Assembly: GCA_948567375.1 (NCBI GenBank)
Contig: OX419760.1
Span: 63,050,911-63,114,910 of the forward strand
Source: Lunularia cruciata
Lineage: Eukaryota; Streptophyta; Marchantiopsida; Lunulariales; Lunulariaceae
Reading direction: 5' to 3'
DNA length: 64,000 nucleotides
In this document: positions 47,746 to 59,241 of the stretch, one piece after another
Position numbering within the stretch: the stretch's first letter is position 1
Layout: the number at the start of each line of letters is the position of its first letter
Program-made: the position numbers and the translations under genes
The notes under the pieces: model-generated
What the model was told of the DNA's origin: nothing
Seen by the model: the letters and a program-made list of their open reading frames with translations, nothing else
Database searches by the model: none

Positions 47746-49687
47746 TGGGGCCATGCCTCCAGGCCACCCTACCAATCTTTTACCCTTCTGTCCTCGTCAC
47801 CTCTAGCGTTTCACCCTCTTATTCTCGTCACACATGGCCCCTTGGCTCCAGCTCCTGCCTGGCTCAACCAAACACAAACGGTCGCACGTCTCTGCGCTCA
47901 CAACCTTTTCCCCATCCTGAATCAATCAAACACTCCTTGCCTGCCTGCATTACCCTTTCATTTCCTGTTTATCCTGCTCATTTCCCTCCCTATGCTCTTT
48001 TGGCTCTTGATGAAACCTCTTCCGTCCTTCCTTTCCCACTGAACCCAGAAAAGGCGACCGTAAGGAGTAGTGGTATCCTTAAGTCTCCTCGAGGCACCTT
48101 CGGTATATCTTATGGCGGACCAAGCCTGAAATTTTTCGGACTTCTTTTCCCTACTCATCGAGTTTCCTCGTCTTCTTGAAGTATTGATCACTTTTGCCCC
48201 ACGAATCTCTGTACACCAAGTTACACTTCATCGATCACTCATTCCTTTCTAATGATCTCTAGAGTTTTCCCTTCCTAGAAAGAGGGAAGATCCTCATCTT
48301 CCCTTTTCCCAGGGAGAGAGGAAAAGGACCTCCCGCTGAAGATGCGAATGAACAATAAATGCTCTTCATCTCTGAATCTCCGTCGTAAACCCCACCGCTT
48401 CTGTCTTTATTTGCAGAGAAATTTTGCCGAAATGGACCTGCAAGAGGACAAGTGAATCCAATTCTGCCCCCTCCCTCCCGCCTGCCTTCACAAGAATTCA
48501 CTCGTGCAAAGGGAGAGATAAATTTTCTGGTTTCTTCTCTTTGAAGGCTCAATTTACTTCCTCCGCTCTTCCATTGCTTCATAATGCACCACAAAGTGGT
48601 AGTATCCTGCGTCTTCATTTGCTTCTCCTTCACCAGGAATCTGCCCATCATAACGTACGTCAATCAATACTGCATCCACCGCTCCGCCCATCTGTCAATC
48701 CAGGGCCATTCCCCCCGCGACTTCCATAAGGGACTGGCTAATGACCATACCCGTTTCCAACACGACAAACTAACCGGAATAGCGCTCCTCCGCATGGCAC
48801 ACAAGCTTGGCATCGTCGGACGTGGCCCCAAGATGTGGAGGCATGTATCGCACCTCGCTTTGTCTTGCATGGGGCCAAGACAAGGCCGTCAGTCAGGACA
48901 CTGCTCACTCACATGGACGGACTTGGGTGCCTCTTCCTCCTCCTTCCCTCCTGGGACGTTATCCATATCCAAGGACAAACTGGTGCCGCCCGGATAAGAT
49001 CGCAGTCTTCAGTCAATGGATTCACGGCAGGCGGCCACCTCCGGACGGATTGTTCTTAGCCCGAGGAACGATCGTTATAGATACACAGATGAGCACCACA
49101 TGGACGTCTCTCGTGGTTTGTCTACCTCCACACGACGGTTTGTTTGTTTGTGACTCTCGGAAATTTTTTCTCCAAGTGCATTTTGTTTCTGGGGATATAC
49201 CGTGCCTCCAAGCATAGGTTTGCAGGTCCATCTTCGCGTTATCTTGTCCTCAATAGTCCGCAATAATACGCCACTCAAGTGAGCAGAATTTCTACCAGAT
49301 CTTTCTCTATCCTCGTGTACGAGATTTCTATGTTGACATCCCTTCGAAGTTATGTAATCGCTACGTTTCCGCCAGACAAAGGAAGAATGTTTGCTAATAT
49401 CAATGCCTAGACTACTGCTTTGTCATCCGACCGAGTACTTTTTATTCATCTTTCCTATAATGCTGCAGATTAGTCGTAAAGACGGGCCAAAAGTGTAGAA
49501 AACCACCGAGACATTGGGTCAAAACAATCGAAGTGAATTAATTGCCTGGAGGGTTCCAAAGACCCGATCGAAAATTATAGTGTTATTCAAGAGGACGTCG
49601 TTATTTATCTAAAGTAAGGTGTCATTTGGGTTCTTTTTCTTCCTATTTTCATTTTGAACCGCGTATAAGAGCTCAGTGGGAGGTCAT
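47746..49687. other. Intergenic with long spurious frames
   Basis: Several open stretches over 100 codons (for example 47697-48179, 48584-48997, 48807-49217) overlap in different frames in CT-rich, GC-richer DNA. None has a domain I recognise or a consistent start context, so none is called. Confidence 0.35.
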
Positions 49688-49732
49688 GAACTTGGGTTTA
49701 CACCAACAGACCCTTGGTGCAAACCCAAGTTC
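49688..49732. repeat. 18-bp near-perfect hairpin
   Basis: GAACTTGGGTTTACACCA at 49688-49705 pairs with 49715-49732 with a single mismatch and a nine-base loop. A third copy of ACCCAAGTT follows at about 49737. Confidence 0.65.
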
Positions 49733-51261
49733 AGGACCCAAGTTTGTATGGATCAGGGGAAGAAAAAGAGATTGGTGCACGGTGGGGTGAGGATCACTAG
49801 AGTCCTGTTACATTATTTACCATGAAGGCTTTTCTGTTATACAGGACGTGAAATAATGGAAAAGTCTCCGATCGAGGTGTGCTTTTTATAAACACGGAAA
49901 ATCATGGAATTATCAGAGGTCATTGAAGTTTCACTTAAATACGACAATGAATCTTAATGCTCGCTGTTTTGTCCTCTTTAAGACCGCTAAATGCTAAGAA
50001 ATGTTGTAAATAGCTATACCTTTTAGGATCTTCAAAGATTTGAGTATCTTTAACTAGCGCCAACAGGTGAACAACAAAGAATACAAAATAGGATATTCCT
50101 CCTTGACTTCTCCTTAGACTTGGACGATAAAGATCAAGGTCATTCGAATTAACTGAATCTTGCATCATGCATCATGACGAGTTTTGGACTCTTCGGGATA
50201 TTTTGGATTGTCGGATATTTATTTGCGAGAGTGTAATACATACCCTCCACTAAGTTGTTAGTTACTCCAAATAGATAGTCATTGGAATTGGACTGAATGA
50301 ATATGAATTTGTTCTTTTATCTCGATTGCACGTTATCTACCTCTTAAGCACTTGGTCGAAAATAGTCAAATAACTTTCTGGTATTGGCTATGTATGACAG
50401 TATGGAGATTCTTAAAATAACTCATCTGTGGTGAGAATTTCAAACCCTTTCACAATAAGAGTTACAAACAGAATGAATCATTTGAACAAATATTACACTG
50501 TGCATACCCTCCTTAAGTTGCAGAAAAGAGTGAACATGCACAGATGCGCTAAGCTGGATATCAATCATGAGATATAGCATACAAGAAAAATGATTAAAAT
50601 TTTGGTTTCTCAGTATACGTGTACCCTGAGTTCTGAATCGAGAAAAAGAGAGAAAACAAGAAAAGAAAAACTACATGACCTACCAAGGCATCCACTCAAC
50701 GGCATAAACATATATTATACCGAAAAGCAGACATTTGCTGCCAAGCATTTGGCGTGAAGCTAGTGGATCTCAACTGGAATCTCTAATTCAAAACACAAAT
50801 ACTGTAGTGTTGTACGGATGGAACTCGGCCGTCAGTATATTGTAGTATACTTGAGAGATTTCTCTGTAAGAGCTATGCTATCCCGAGGAAGGGAGGTTTA
50901 TTCTTTGCGAGCACATGCCTATTGGGACTTTCTTCCATAATAGTGGAAGTGGGTGACATCTTAACACTTACGTGCAGAAAGGTAATAGATAGAAAGAGTT
51001 GTTGGTGAGTTCTAGAGCTCTTTTCTCGTGCGTTTCTAGGTGGAGTTCCTATGGATATTCTTTCACACTTAGTATAGTGCTTATAGGGATCAACGATATG
51101 TGATAACTCTGACTAAATAGCTACCAGGTATCTATCTATAGATAGTAATGAATCAGGTTCCCACGGGGTTATGTTTTGTGATTTCTTGCCTTTATTTCAA
51201 AGGACTGGGCAAAGTGTAGGGGTTCCCCTTTGGAAACTGAAGCTATGGAAGCGAGGACATC
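49733..51261. other. Intergenic, nothing recognised
   Basis: AT-richer DNA without recognised genes, marking the right shoulder of the gene island. Confidence 0.4.
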
Positions 51262-51291
51262 CTACTACTACTGCTGCTGCTGCTGCTGCTG
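51262..51291. repeat. Trinucleotide repeat (CTA)3(CTG)7
   Basis: A short microsatellite. It would encode a Thr/Ala run in the 79-codon frame 51171-51410, which I do not call as a gene. Confidence 0.85.
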
Positions 51292-51521
51292 TAGGGTGTT
51301 TGATTGGGAAAAGTAGGAGAGAAAAGTTGAACCTATGTAAACTGCAAACGCAAGGTATGCTTGTCTTTTTATCGTGGGAGGATTTTGGCGGTTTAACTAT
51401 ATTTGGATAAGTCTAAGCTTAAGTGAGGGAATGAATGCCCTTGTAGATTTTGAGTGAGGTCGTCGTGCTTATTTGGAAGTACTCCTTGGAGACGCAAATA
51501 TGCCATCATTTTCTCTTTTTA

Positions 51522-51732
51522 CATATACTTTGATACAATAGATTCCATATACTCTTACCAAGCAACTCTCACTTCTTGTGTGTAATCAGAAATCAACAAT
51601 AGATTCCATATTAGGATATACTAGGACTCCAAGATAATCACTCAAACGTGTTAGCTAGCAAACTAGCAACTCTCACAAGAAGTGAGAGTTGCTTGGTAAG
51701 AGTATATGGAATCTATTGTATCAAAGTATATG
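51522..51732. repeat. Perfect 57-bp inverted repeat
   Basis: 51522-51578 is the exact reverse complement of 51676-51732. The loop is 97 bases. The right arm is also the beginning of the 85-bp tandem repeat, so this hairpin marks the left edge of the satellite-like array. Confidence 0.95.
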
Positions 51733-52090
51733 GAATCTATTGCTGATTTCTGATTACACAGAAGACGTGAGAGTTGCTTGGTAAGAGTATATGGAATCTA
51801 TTGTATCAAAGTATATGGAATCTATTGCTGATTTCTGATTACACAGAAGACGTGAGAGTTGCTTGTTTGTAGAGTTTATGGAATCTATTATATCAAAGTA
51901 TATGGAATCTATTGCTCATTTTTTATTACAAAAATTGAGAGCTGCTTGTTGGAAGAGCATATGAAACCTATTGTTATATCAAAGTATATGGAATCTATTG
52001 CTGATTTTGACTACACAAACATAATAAGAGTTGCTAGTTGGCAAAGTATATAAATTCAATTTTTATATCAAAAAGATACAGAATCTACTG

Positions 52091-52169
<79 letters not shown>

Positions 52170-53400
52170 AACAAGCAAAGTATATGGAATTTGTTGTTGA
52201 AGTGAGAGTTGCTTGTTTGTAGAGTATATAGAATCTATTATATCAAAGTATATCAAATCTATTATTGCTGAAGTGAGAGTTCCTTGTTGGTAGAGTAAAT
52301 GGAATCTATTATATGAAAGTGTATGAAATCTATTGCTGATGTATATGGAATAGAAAAAAGATATGGAATCGATTGCTAATGCATATGGCAAAACAAGCAG
52401 AGAATAAAAATTTTTTTGCTGATGTATATGGTAGAGCATTAAATCTATTGCTGATATATAAGTAGAGTGTATGCAATCTAATCGCAAAACAATTAGAGTA
52501 TATGTAATCTATTGCTGATCTATATGGAACAAGTATTCTATTGCTTATGTATATGGTAGAGTTTATGAATATATGAATCTCTTACTTTTGTATATGGAAA
52601 GAGTAGAGTATATGGAATTTATTGTTGATATATATAGTAGAGTATACTCAATGTATATGGAACAAGCATAGTATAGGGAATCTATAGGTAATGTTTATAG
52701 TAGAGTACATGAAATCTATTCTTGATGTAAATAGCTGATGTATATAGCAGATTCAATTGCTAATGTATATGGTAGAGTAGACTTAGAGTGTATAGAATCT
52801 ATTGCTAATGTATATAATAGAGTATGGAACCTATTTTTGGTATATATGGCAGAGTTTATGAATCTATTGTTGATGTATATAGTAGAGTATATGGAATTTA
52901 TTTTTGATATATATGGTAGATGGATATAGTAGAGTATATGGAATCTATTATTGATATATATAGTAATGTATATGAATCTGTTGTTGATGTATACGGAAAA
53001 GTATATGAAATTTATTTTTGATGTATATGGCTAATATATATAGCACAATATATGGGATCTATTGCTAATATATATGGTTGATGTGTATAGCATAATTTAT
53101 CAAACCTATTATTGATATATATGGCAGACTGTATAAATCAATTGCTAATATATGGTAGAGTATATTTAATTTATTATTGACATATATTGCAAAGTAATTG
53201 AATTTATTGGTGATGTATATGGATAAGTATATGTAATCTATTGGTGATGTATATGAATCAATCAATGATATGAAACTATTGTTGAAAGTATATGAATCTA
53301 TTGCTGATGTATATGGCAAAGTATATAGTTGATGTTTATGTATATGTTTATTTCTAATGTATATGTTGACTATTGCTCATGTACATGAATATGTATATAT
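51670..53400. repeat. Satellite-like array of TATATGGAATCTATTGCTGA units
   Basis: The word TATATGGAATCTATTG with GCTGATGTATATGG-like spacers recurs dozens of times in degenerate form. At the left end two consecutive 85-bp units starting at 51682 and 51767 are identical, and a third begins at 51852 before diverging. An (AT)37 run sits inside at 52094-52167. Order decreases to the right, suggesting expansion at the left edge. Confidence 0.9.
52094..52167. repeat. (AT)37 microsatellite
   Basis: Uninterrupted alternating AT for 74 bases, self-complementary and able to extrude as a cruciform. Confidence 0.97.
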
Positions 53401-53483
53401 AGTGGCACTCATATCTACATAGATGTATCCTTAGCTAAGAGAGTATATCAGATCCTTGGTGATTGTAGCATAGCAAGAGTAGA

Positions 53484-53650
53484 AAGAAGGTCCTAATATA
53501 TCAAAATATTGAATGGTGGTAGAGTCAATCTTGTTGAATAGTTATGAATTGGAAGATTATCGATTGACTTCTTGTGATTTGGGTCCCCTTCCATTCTCTA
53601 CTTCTTGTTTGCACACCATGTTTGCTTGGGGTTCTTCAAAGATTCCAAAG
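53484..53650 (+). repeat. Extra copy of a leader block of the DNMT-gypsy
   Basis: Shares GAGTCAAT, TTCTTGTGATT, CCATTC and GCACCATGTTTG in order with 55040-55145 inside the following element. It may belong to a second, truncated copy or be a rearranged piece of the same one. Confidence 0.6.
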
Positions 53651-53674
53651 TGGATTTTTTTATATTACGCCATT

Positions 53675-54101
53675 TGTAGCATCGCACCTAGATTGCTCCA
53701 ATTCTGGAGTAGTAGTGTTGGTATTCTAGAGTATTTTGGTAGTTACTCATAGACTACTTGTTGACGGCCAGATTCATGTTTGGGGTACTGATTACATGAT
53801 AGGGCACACCATCACTTAGCACCATTTGCACCGTCAATTTGCCGTCAGCAAGATTGTTAAGGTTGGAGACCAAGGGGGTATACTTTCAAAGTGTAACTCT
53901 AGAGAGCTCACTTCTTTGATGTTGAGCCTTCAAGTTCTTGGCTATGGTGGACAAAGGCCATGAGCATCACTTGGATTCTCTTAGCTAGAGTGGGTGTAGC
54001 TTGATTGTAATCAATGCATAGTTGTTGGCAGATTATGGAATGACATATCAAGTATTGATTTGATTGAGTGTGATTTGAGTTGCATAAACTAACTAATTAC
54101 A
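53675..54101 (+). repeat. Left LTR of DNMT-gypsy, lacking its first ~116 bp
   Basis: Aligns with 62499-62926: TGTAGCATCGCACCTAGATT, then GTTACTCATAGACT, GGTTGGAGACCAAGGG and TTGATGTTGAGCCTT among many shared blocks. It ends near TAATTACA, followed by TCAGAG, which may be a damaged initiator-Met primer site. Confidence 0.85.
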
Positions 54102-55590
54102 TCAGAGAAATGAGGTCAAAGGGAAATTGAGTGCAAGGACTAAAGGTGTTGGTGGTATTTCCAAGCCTTGCTGATCATTGGTAGCTTGATCATGGGCCAG
54201 AGTTCTCTTGAGAGTGATCTTGTGTAGAAGGTCTTTGAATTGATTTAGTTTTGGCGAGGAAGACGGTGTACAAAAGCAATGGCTATAATTTCAAACAAAG
54301 ATAAGCAACTTTCAAGCAATAGTTGTGATTTTGAGCTTAAGAGGTGAAAGCAGGACCAATTTGGTACGAGTTGAGCTCAAAAAGTGAAATTGAAGGTGGA
54401 GTTGGGAACCCATCCCTATGAATTACAAATTTGGAGAATCTGGTTTGTCCAATTTAGCTCAAATGAAGATTTAGTGAAGGATTTAACGGTCAGCCAACTT
54501 TAGGGATATGTGTTAGATTTTGCATTAGATTTTGGCCAGATTTGGAGGAATTTCATCAAATTTGGAGAGGATTCAAAGTGGCAGATTTTGGCTCAAGTTG
54601 GAGGAGCTTGGCCAGATTTGGAGGAGTTTTGCCAGATTTGGAGAGAGTTTGAAGTGGCAAGAAGAAAGACCTCATTTTGGCATTTAGAGGCTTCAAGGCA
54701 TAGGGTTGTGGGCTATCAGAGGCTACAAAGGCATAGAAGGGCTAGAAGGGCCAACATGCTAGTGTGAGGCTAGCTAGTTTAGAGTAGATTTTGGTTAGTG
54801 TTTGGCAAAATCTGCCCATCCTACTAGATTGTGCTCAATAGGGTTTGACCTCTAGATCTCTAGTTTTAGATTGGTGCCCTAGCCAATTGGTACACCTTCA
54901 CTTGTTGTTCTAGTGACTATTCTATTGTTATCTATACACTTGTAGCTTTGGCTAGGACAGGTAATTTGATCTCATTCTTGGTGATCTTAATAGCTTTGAA
55001 AGTAGATAACTCATATTACATCAAATGCCAAATAGTGGCTGAGTCAATATATTGTTGATTTATGAGATGGAGTGTTTTTTTTTAGATTTCTTGTGATTGG
55101 ACCCCCTCCATTCCATGCTTCCTATTTTTGCACCATGTTTGTATGAGGTGCCCTGACTTTAGAGCATTGGTGCTTTGGTGTGCTCTGAGTAGTGAGACTA
55201 GAGTGATGACCAATTAGACAACCTATGTTTCTCTCAGGCGAGGCAAGAAGTGATGACCTATAGACCATGAGAGTGAATGTTGTGATGGTAGGTTACATGT
55301 TGCTCTTTCCCCTAGTGTAGTTGTTGTAGTTAAAGCTACATTGGTGGGTGATGTTTGGTTGGTACGTTGGCACTTGGTGATGTTTGCACTTGGTGACATT
55401 GGAACTTGGTTGTGTACTTGTGGTGGTTAAGGTTGCGGGTTGCAATTTCCAATTACTATGTTGATGTAGTTCTTTAGGGGATCCAGAGGAGATAGCGCCA
55501 TTGTACATAATAGGTTTACCCAGAGTAGCACTCAATATTAGCCTATATCTTGGGTCCCAATGAAAGAGTAGATTGACTCTAAGTTGGAGT
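54102..55590 (+). other. Leader of DNMT-gypsy
   Basis: No coding domain seen. It includes near-repeats GCCAGATTTGGAGGA around 54536-54640 and a block (55010-55170) that recurs at 53484-53650. Confidence 0.55.
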
Positions 55591-56720
55591 TTGATGTAGG
55601 AGCTGATTTAGTTGAGAGTGCACTTGGTGTGTTTGCACCGTTATTGTGGGATATGGACAAGATTAATGGAGCCTCCAAAGGCCCCAATTGTTACTCTAGT
55701 ATATTGGGTACCATTGAGTTGGATGATTTCATTTAGGAGTTTAATAGTTGGTGTGATCTACAATAGATGCGGAATTTGACTTTGTTCACACCTTCATGGC
55801 ATGGAAGGGGGTTTTTTAGCATTTGGAGGGTCCACCGATGGATGACTACTTTGAGTTCAAGAGAGCTCACTTGGAGAAGATTGAGCTTGGAAATAATATT
55901 GGTCTCTAAACTATGTCTCCATCACTTTAGGCTCCATTTCTAAGGTAGATCAATTGTACCCACAAGTTCTAATTCTAGTAGCGTTGGTGGATCACTTGGA
56001 GATGGTGCTACTACGAGTGGAGGTACTACTATAAAGATGTGGTTTAGTGTCGAGGTTTATCCCCATGATAGAGTTTTGCTAGTGTTTGCAGCAGAACTAC
56101 CAAGGAGTGCAAATTGACAAGCTGAGGAGCTTGTAAGACTTCCAACTTAAGGCTAGAGAGAGACTACGTGAGGCATACACTTGCATAAGATGACTGATCA
56201 GTGTCACTCATGGAGTTATTGAGACCTAGGTAGTCCAATTTTGGTATGGGATACTGGACAAGGAGTTGCAATGTAGAGTTCATGATATTATGTTGCTATA
56301 GGCTACTTTGCCTACTTTGGCAATGTGTCTTTGGTTTGGCTTAGCATATTCAGCTTAACGTGGTGGAGGACAGAGTGGTGAAATTTGGATTTGGTAAAGA
56401 GACCTCAACCACAACTGTTACTTCTTCCAAAGTGCACCATGCCATGTTTGTTTTTGAGGATAGAGTGGACAGCCCAAATCCTATGGAGTGGGTGGAAAGC
56501 CTAGTGTAGCTAGACCCTTACCTTCATTTTTGGGTCAAAAATAGCCAGTGAGTGGCGGTGTTGCTTGTTGGACTTGTGGTGGACCTCAACATAGGAGAGA
56601 GTGCACTTGTGGCAACGGACATGATACCTCTGGTGCATCATAACCAACATAGAGATAGTGTAGGTGTGGTAAATGGTGATATGGTGTATGATGGACTACC
56701 TACTAGTCAGCCACTTGTTA
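55591..56720 (+). pseudogene. DNMT-gypsy gag with zinc knuckle
   Basis: Gag is spread over several frames. Recognisable pieces are DFQLKARERLREAYTCIRRL and QFWYGILDKELQCRVHD near 56130-56290. A CCHC knuckle, CWTCGGPQHRREC, lies at 56566-56604. Frameshifts and stops prevent a single reading. Confidence 0.7.
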
Positions 56721-57096
56721 CTATATAGACTAAGTCTAGCACGATGTTGGAGGCAGCTTAGTTGATTATGCGCTTTCTATTATTCTTAGCCAGTGACATG
56801 TTTACCTTGGGTTACCCAACCACTATTTTGGTTGGCTACCACACTTTGTGAGAGTAGGGATGAGGTGATCCCTACTACTAGAGCAAAGGTGGTTGATAGT
56901 GGGAGCTAACTTGGTTTAGGAGCATGGGATCCTCTCAATGACCAATGGTTTATGGTAGGTAACAACAACTAGATTGGAGTAGTTACCAACTAGACCAGCC
57001 TTTGAGCAAGCATGTTTTACACCTGGGGTTGTCCTATTGGATAACCAAAGGGGGATTTTTAGTTTGGTGGGACCTTTAGGGAAGGTCTATACACCA

Positions 57097-57480
57097 TAGA
57101 GAGTCTTACTAGACTCTAGTGCGCAGCCCCTTATGTTGGGGAATGCTGCAATTGTTGGTTTGGAGTTATGGAAGGTTGATGTGAAGAAGTGTCCATTTTA
57201 GATCCAGAAATCTCTAGGGGTGGTTCTACATAGTACATCACATATGGAGAGCTTGTTTTTCAGATTCAGCCCAGTCATCTAATTGATAGCTTTATGGTGA
57301 GAGCTCAAGCCATTTTGATAGTAGTTGAGTCATATGATGTGTAGTTGGGGGAGCAGTGTTATACCCCATGGGTTTCAATATTGACTATTAGAGGAGGCAA
57401 CCTCCTATAGACCAGGTTGGAAATCAGGTGAAGAACAAGTATGTTGCCTACCAATACGTTTCAGTAGTGGCAATCTTGGC
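57097..57480 (+). pseudogene. DNMT-gypsy aspartic protease
   Basis: The active-site strand reads RVLLDSSAQPLMLG (about 57100-57141), with Ser in place of the Gly of the usual DSG triad, explained by GGT to AGT. Downstream, VRAQAI, ESYDV and then LYPMGFNIDY can be read in shifted frames. A RPGW closing motif near 57409 appears in frame with the start. The shape fits a gypsy-type retropepsin. Confidence 0.7.
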
Positions 57481-57498
57481 TCACTACAATCCGAGACC

Positions 57499-59067
57499 AT
57501 GGCAACATCAATTTCAACTTTTAATGGTTTTGTTACTTGGCTTGGTGATTTATTGGAGGGAAACGTCCATGCAAAGGATAATCCAATGCCAAAGGAGATC
57601 ACTCAGATATGGATTATGAGTGGGATTGTTCTATCTACCTTGGATGTTCCATTGTGGAGTTCAAAAGAGAGATTGCAATAACATGTAGATTGGTTGGTGC
57701 AATAGGCATGGAGTGGAGCCTTTGAACCACCAGAAGACCAATATGAGGATGAGCCTCCAGAGTCAATTACCTTGACACCTCTAGATACCACACTCATTGC
57801 TTGGTATCAAGTAGAGGGAGTATGTCTATTGGAGTTGTTTGGTGGGATTAGTATTGGACTAGCTAAGGTACTATAGTCAAGTATATGAGTATAGAGGTAC
57901 TTGTATGTGGAGAAAGATGAGATTTCCAGGCGAGTCTCTCTACATCATGTGGCACACTTGGCCTATTGGTATCTTGAGTTGCTACCAATGTTAGTAGTAA
58001 GGGGTTACTAGAAGATCCTAATAGCAGACATTTCCTTGTTGGGGGTGCAAGATTTGGAGAGACATAGTCCCATTCATTTGGTGATTTTTGGATGGCCATG
58101 TTAGGGACATAAACACATGAGCCAAGGGTTGAGTCTTCAAGATCCCCACTCGGGTGTGTTTTGGGAGATGTTATGGATACTATGACATCTCTAGGTTCAT
58201 TAGTCCATTTCTCTAGCTTACATTTTGGAGAACATCCCTTTGATGGGTGATTCTTGCATCCGGGTGGTGGTGAGTACACTTTAGATCCATTCTTGGATGA
58301 GAACTACCATGTTGATAGATGTAGCCAGAGTGGGATCACAAGCTAATTGTCTTTGTCTTTGGTGGAAAAACTTCTTACCTAGAGAGGTTCTACAATGCGC
58401 TTATGATGGGATTCAACGACTAGACCACATCATTGTTGATGACATCTTGGATGTTGGACGTTAGTCTCAAATGGTGATAGTGGTTAATAGGTCACCTATG
58501 GTAGTGGTGATCCTACTTGGACAGCCCAAAGTAGCTTTTCTCACACTTATGAGTTTCCCAAGTTCCCATGCTTTTCAAGAGGGAGGTCTTGGACTGGTTT
58601 GAGATTCACAATTATAGTAGTTGGTGGAGCCCAATGTCAATGAGAGAGAGCAGGTGATATATTTTTGTACCGGTATTATTGTTGTTCTAGTAGTGTCAAT
58701 GGCATCCAAGCATCAAGCATTAGGTCAAGCTATGGACCTGAATTGTTTGACCTGGATTGTGAGTCTTGGTATAGTAGAGCAGCATAGGATGCACTTGATA
58801 GGCATCACCACTCGAACACTTATGAGCTCTGTGCCTATTGAGATGATTCATGCACATGTTGGGAGCGATGGATCGAGTGGGCAAGGTATTCTTGGGACAC
58901 AACCAATGGCTACTAAGGAGAATAGTCTACTTGGAGTCCATCCAAGTGAGCATGGTCTACTCGGATTACACCCTTGGTCTACTTGGGATGCAACTAGAGG
59001 ACGTATGGAGCTTGCAGCCAAAGTGGAGGGAGTCTTTCACACTAAGGTTGGTATCTCTAGTGGTTAG
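57499..59067 (+). pseudogene. Cytosine-5 DNA methyltransferase domain (DNMT3-like) in pol
   Basis: Readable in a single frame for about 520 codons with stops but no frameshift seen. A possible start is ATG 57499, although it is in frame with protease and reverse transcriptase and was probably part of the polyprotein. Motifs in order: I, LLELFGGISIGL (57826-57861); II, RYLYVEKDEISRR; a PIHLVIFGWPC stretch with catalytic Pro-Cys (Cys codon 58099-58101) of motif IV; FWEML; VI, AYILENIP (ENI codons 58228-58236); VIII, DVARVGSQA...LWW; IX/X region, EPNVNEREQ (58627-58653) and KHQALGQAMDLNCL (58708-58749). The order is classical, so it is not a permuted DRM enzyme. Motif spacing and the RYLYVE and LWW features recall DNMT3. 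A TAG follows the catalytic Cys, and at motif VIII expected Arg codons have become Gln or Cys. Function is lost. Confidence 0.88.
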
Positions 59068-59241
59068 GAGCATGACACTATTGTTCCCAAGGGCCTAGGT
59101 AGCAACCAATCAGTACGTCTCCCACTCCTACAATAGTTATAGAGGATGCTTGAGAGCCAGATCTTGGACCCAAGCTTATAGGAGGAAAGACAAAGAGTTT
59201 GGAGGTTCTTGTGGTGTTACACAAGTTGTTTAGCCTTCAAT

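Noticed and set aside
47697-49217. Overlapping open frames of 100-160 codons on both strands
   Set aside because: They overlap each other in different frames in CT-rich, GC-richer DNA where long frames arise by chance; no domain or start context supports any one of them.
51171-51410. 79-codon frame with an Ala/Thr run
   Set aside because: The run is the trinucleotide repeat and the rest has no recognised domain.
52031-52487. Frames made of Ile-Tyr repeats
   Set aside because: These are translations of the (AT)37 run and the satellite-like array, not proteins.
51670-53400. CRISPR-like array
   Set aside because: The repeats are degenerate, unevenly spaced and without unique spacers, and the DNA is plant nuclear; it is a satellite-like array.
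57841-58800. Plant DRM-type methyltransferase as the source of the captured domain
   Set aside because: DRM enzymes have permuted motif order (VI-X before I-V); here motif I comes first and X last.
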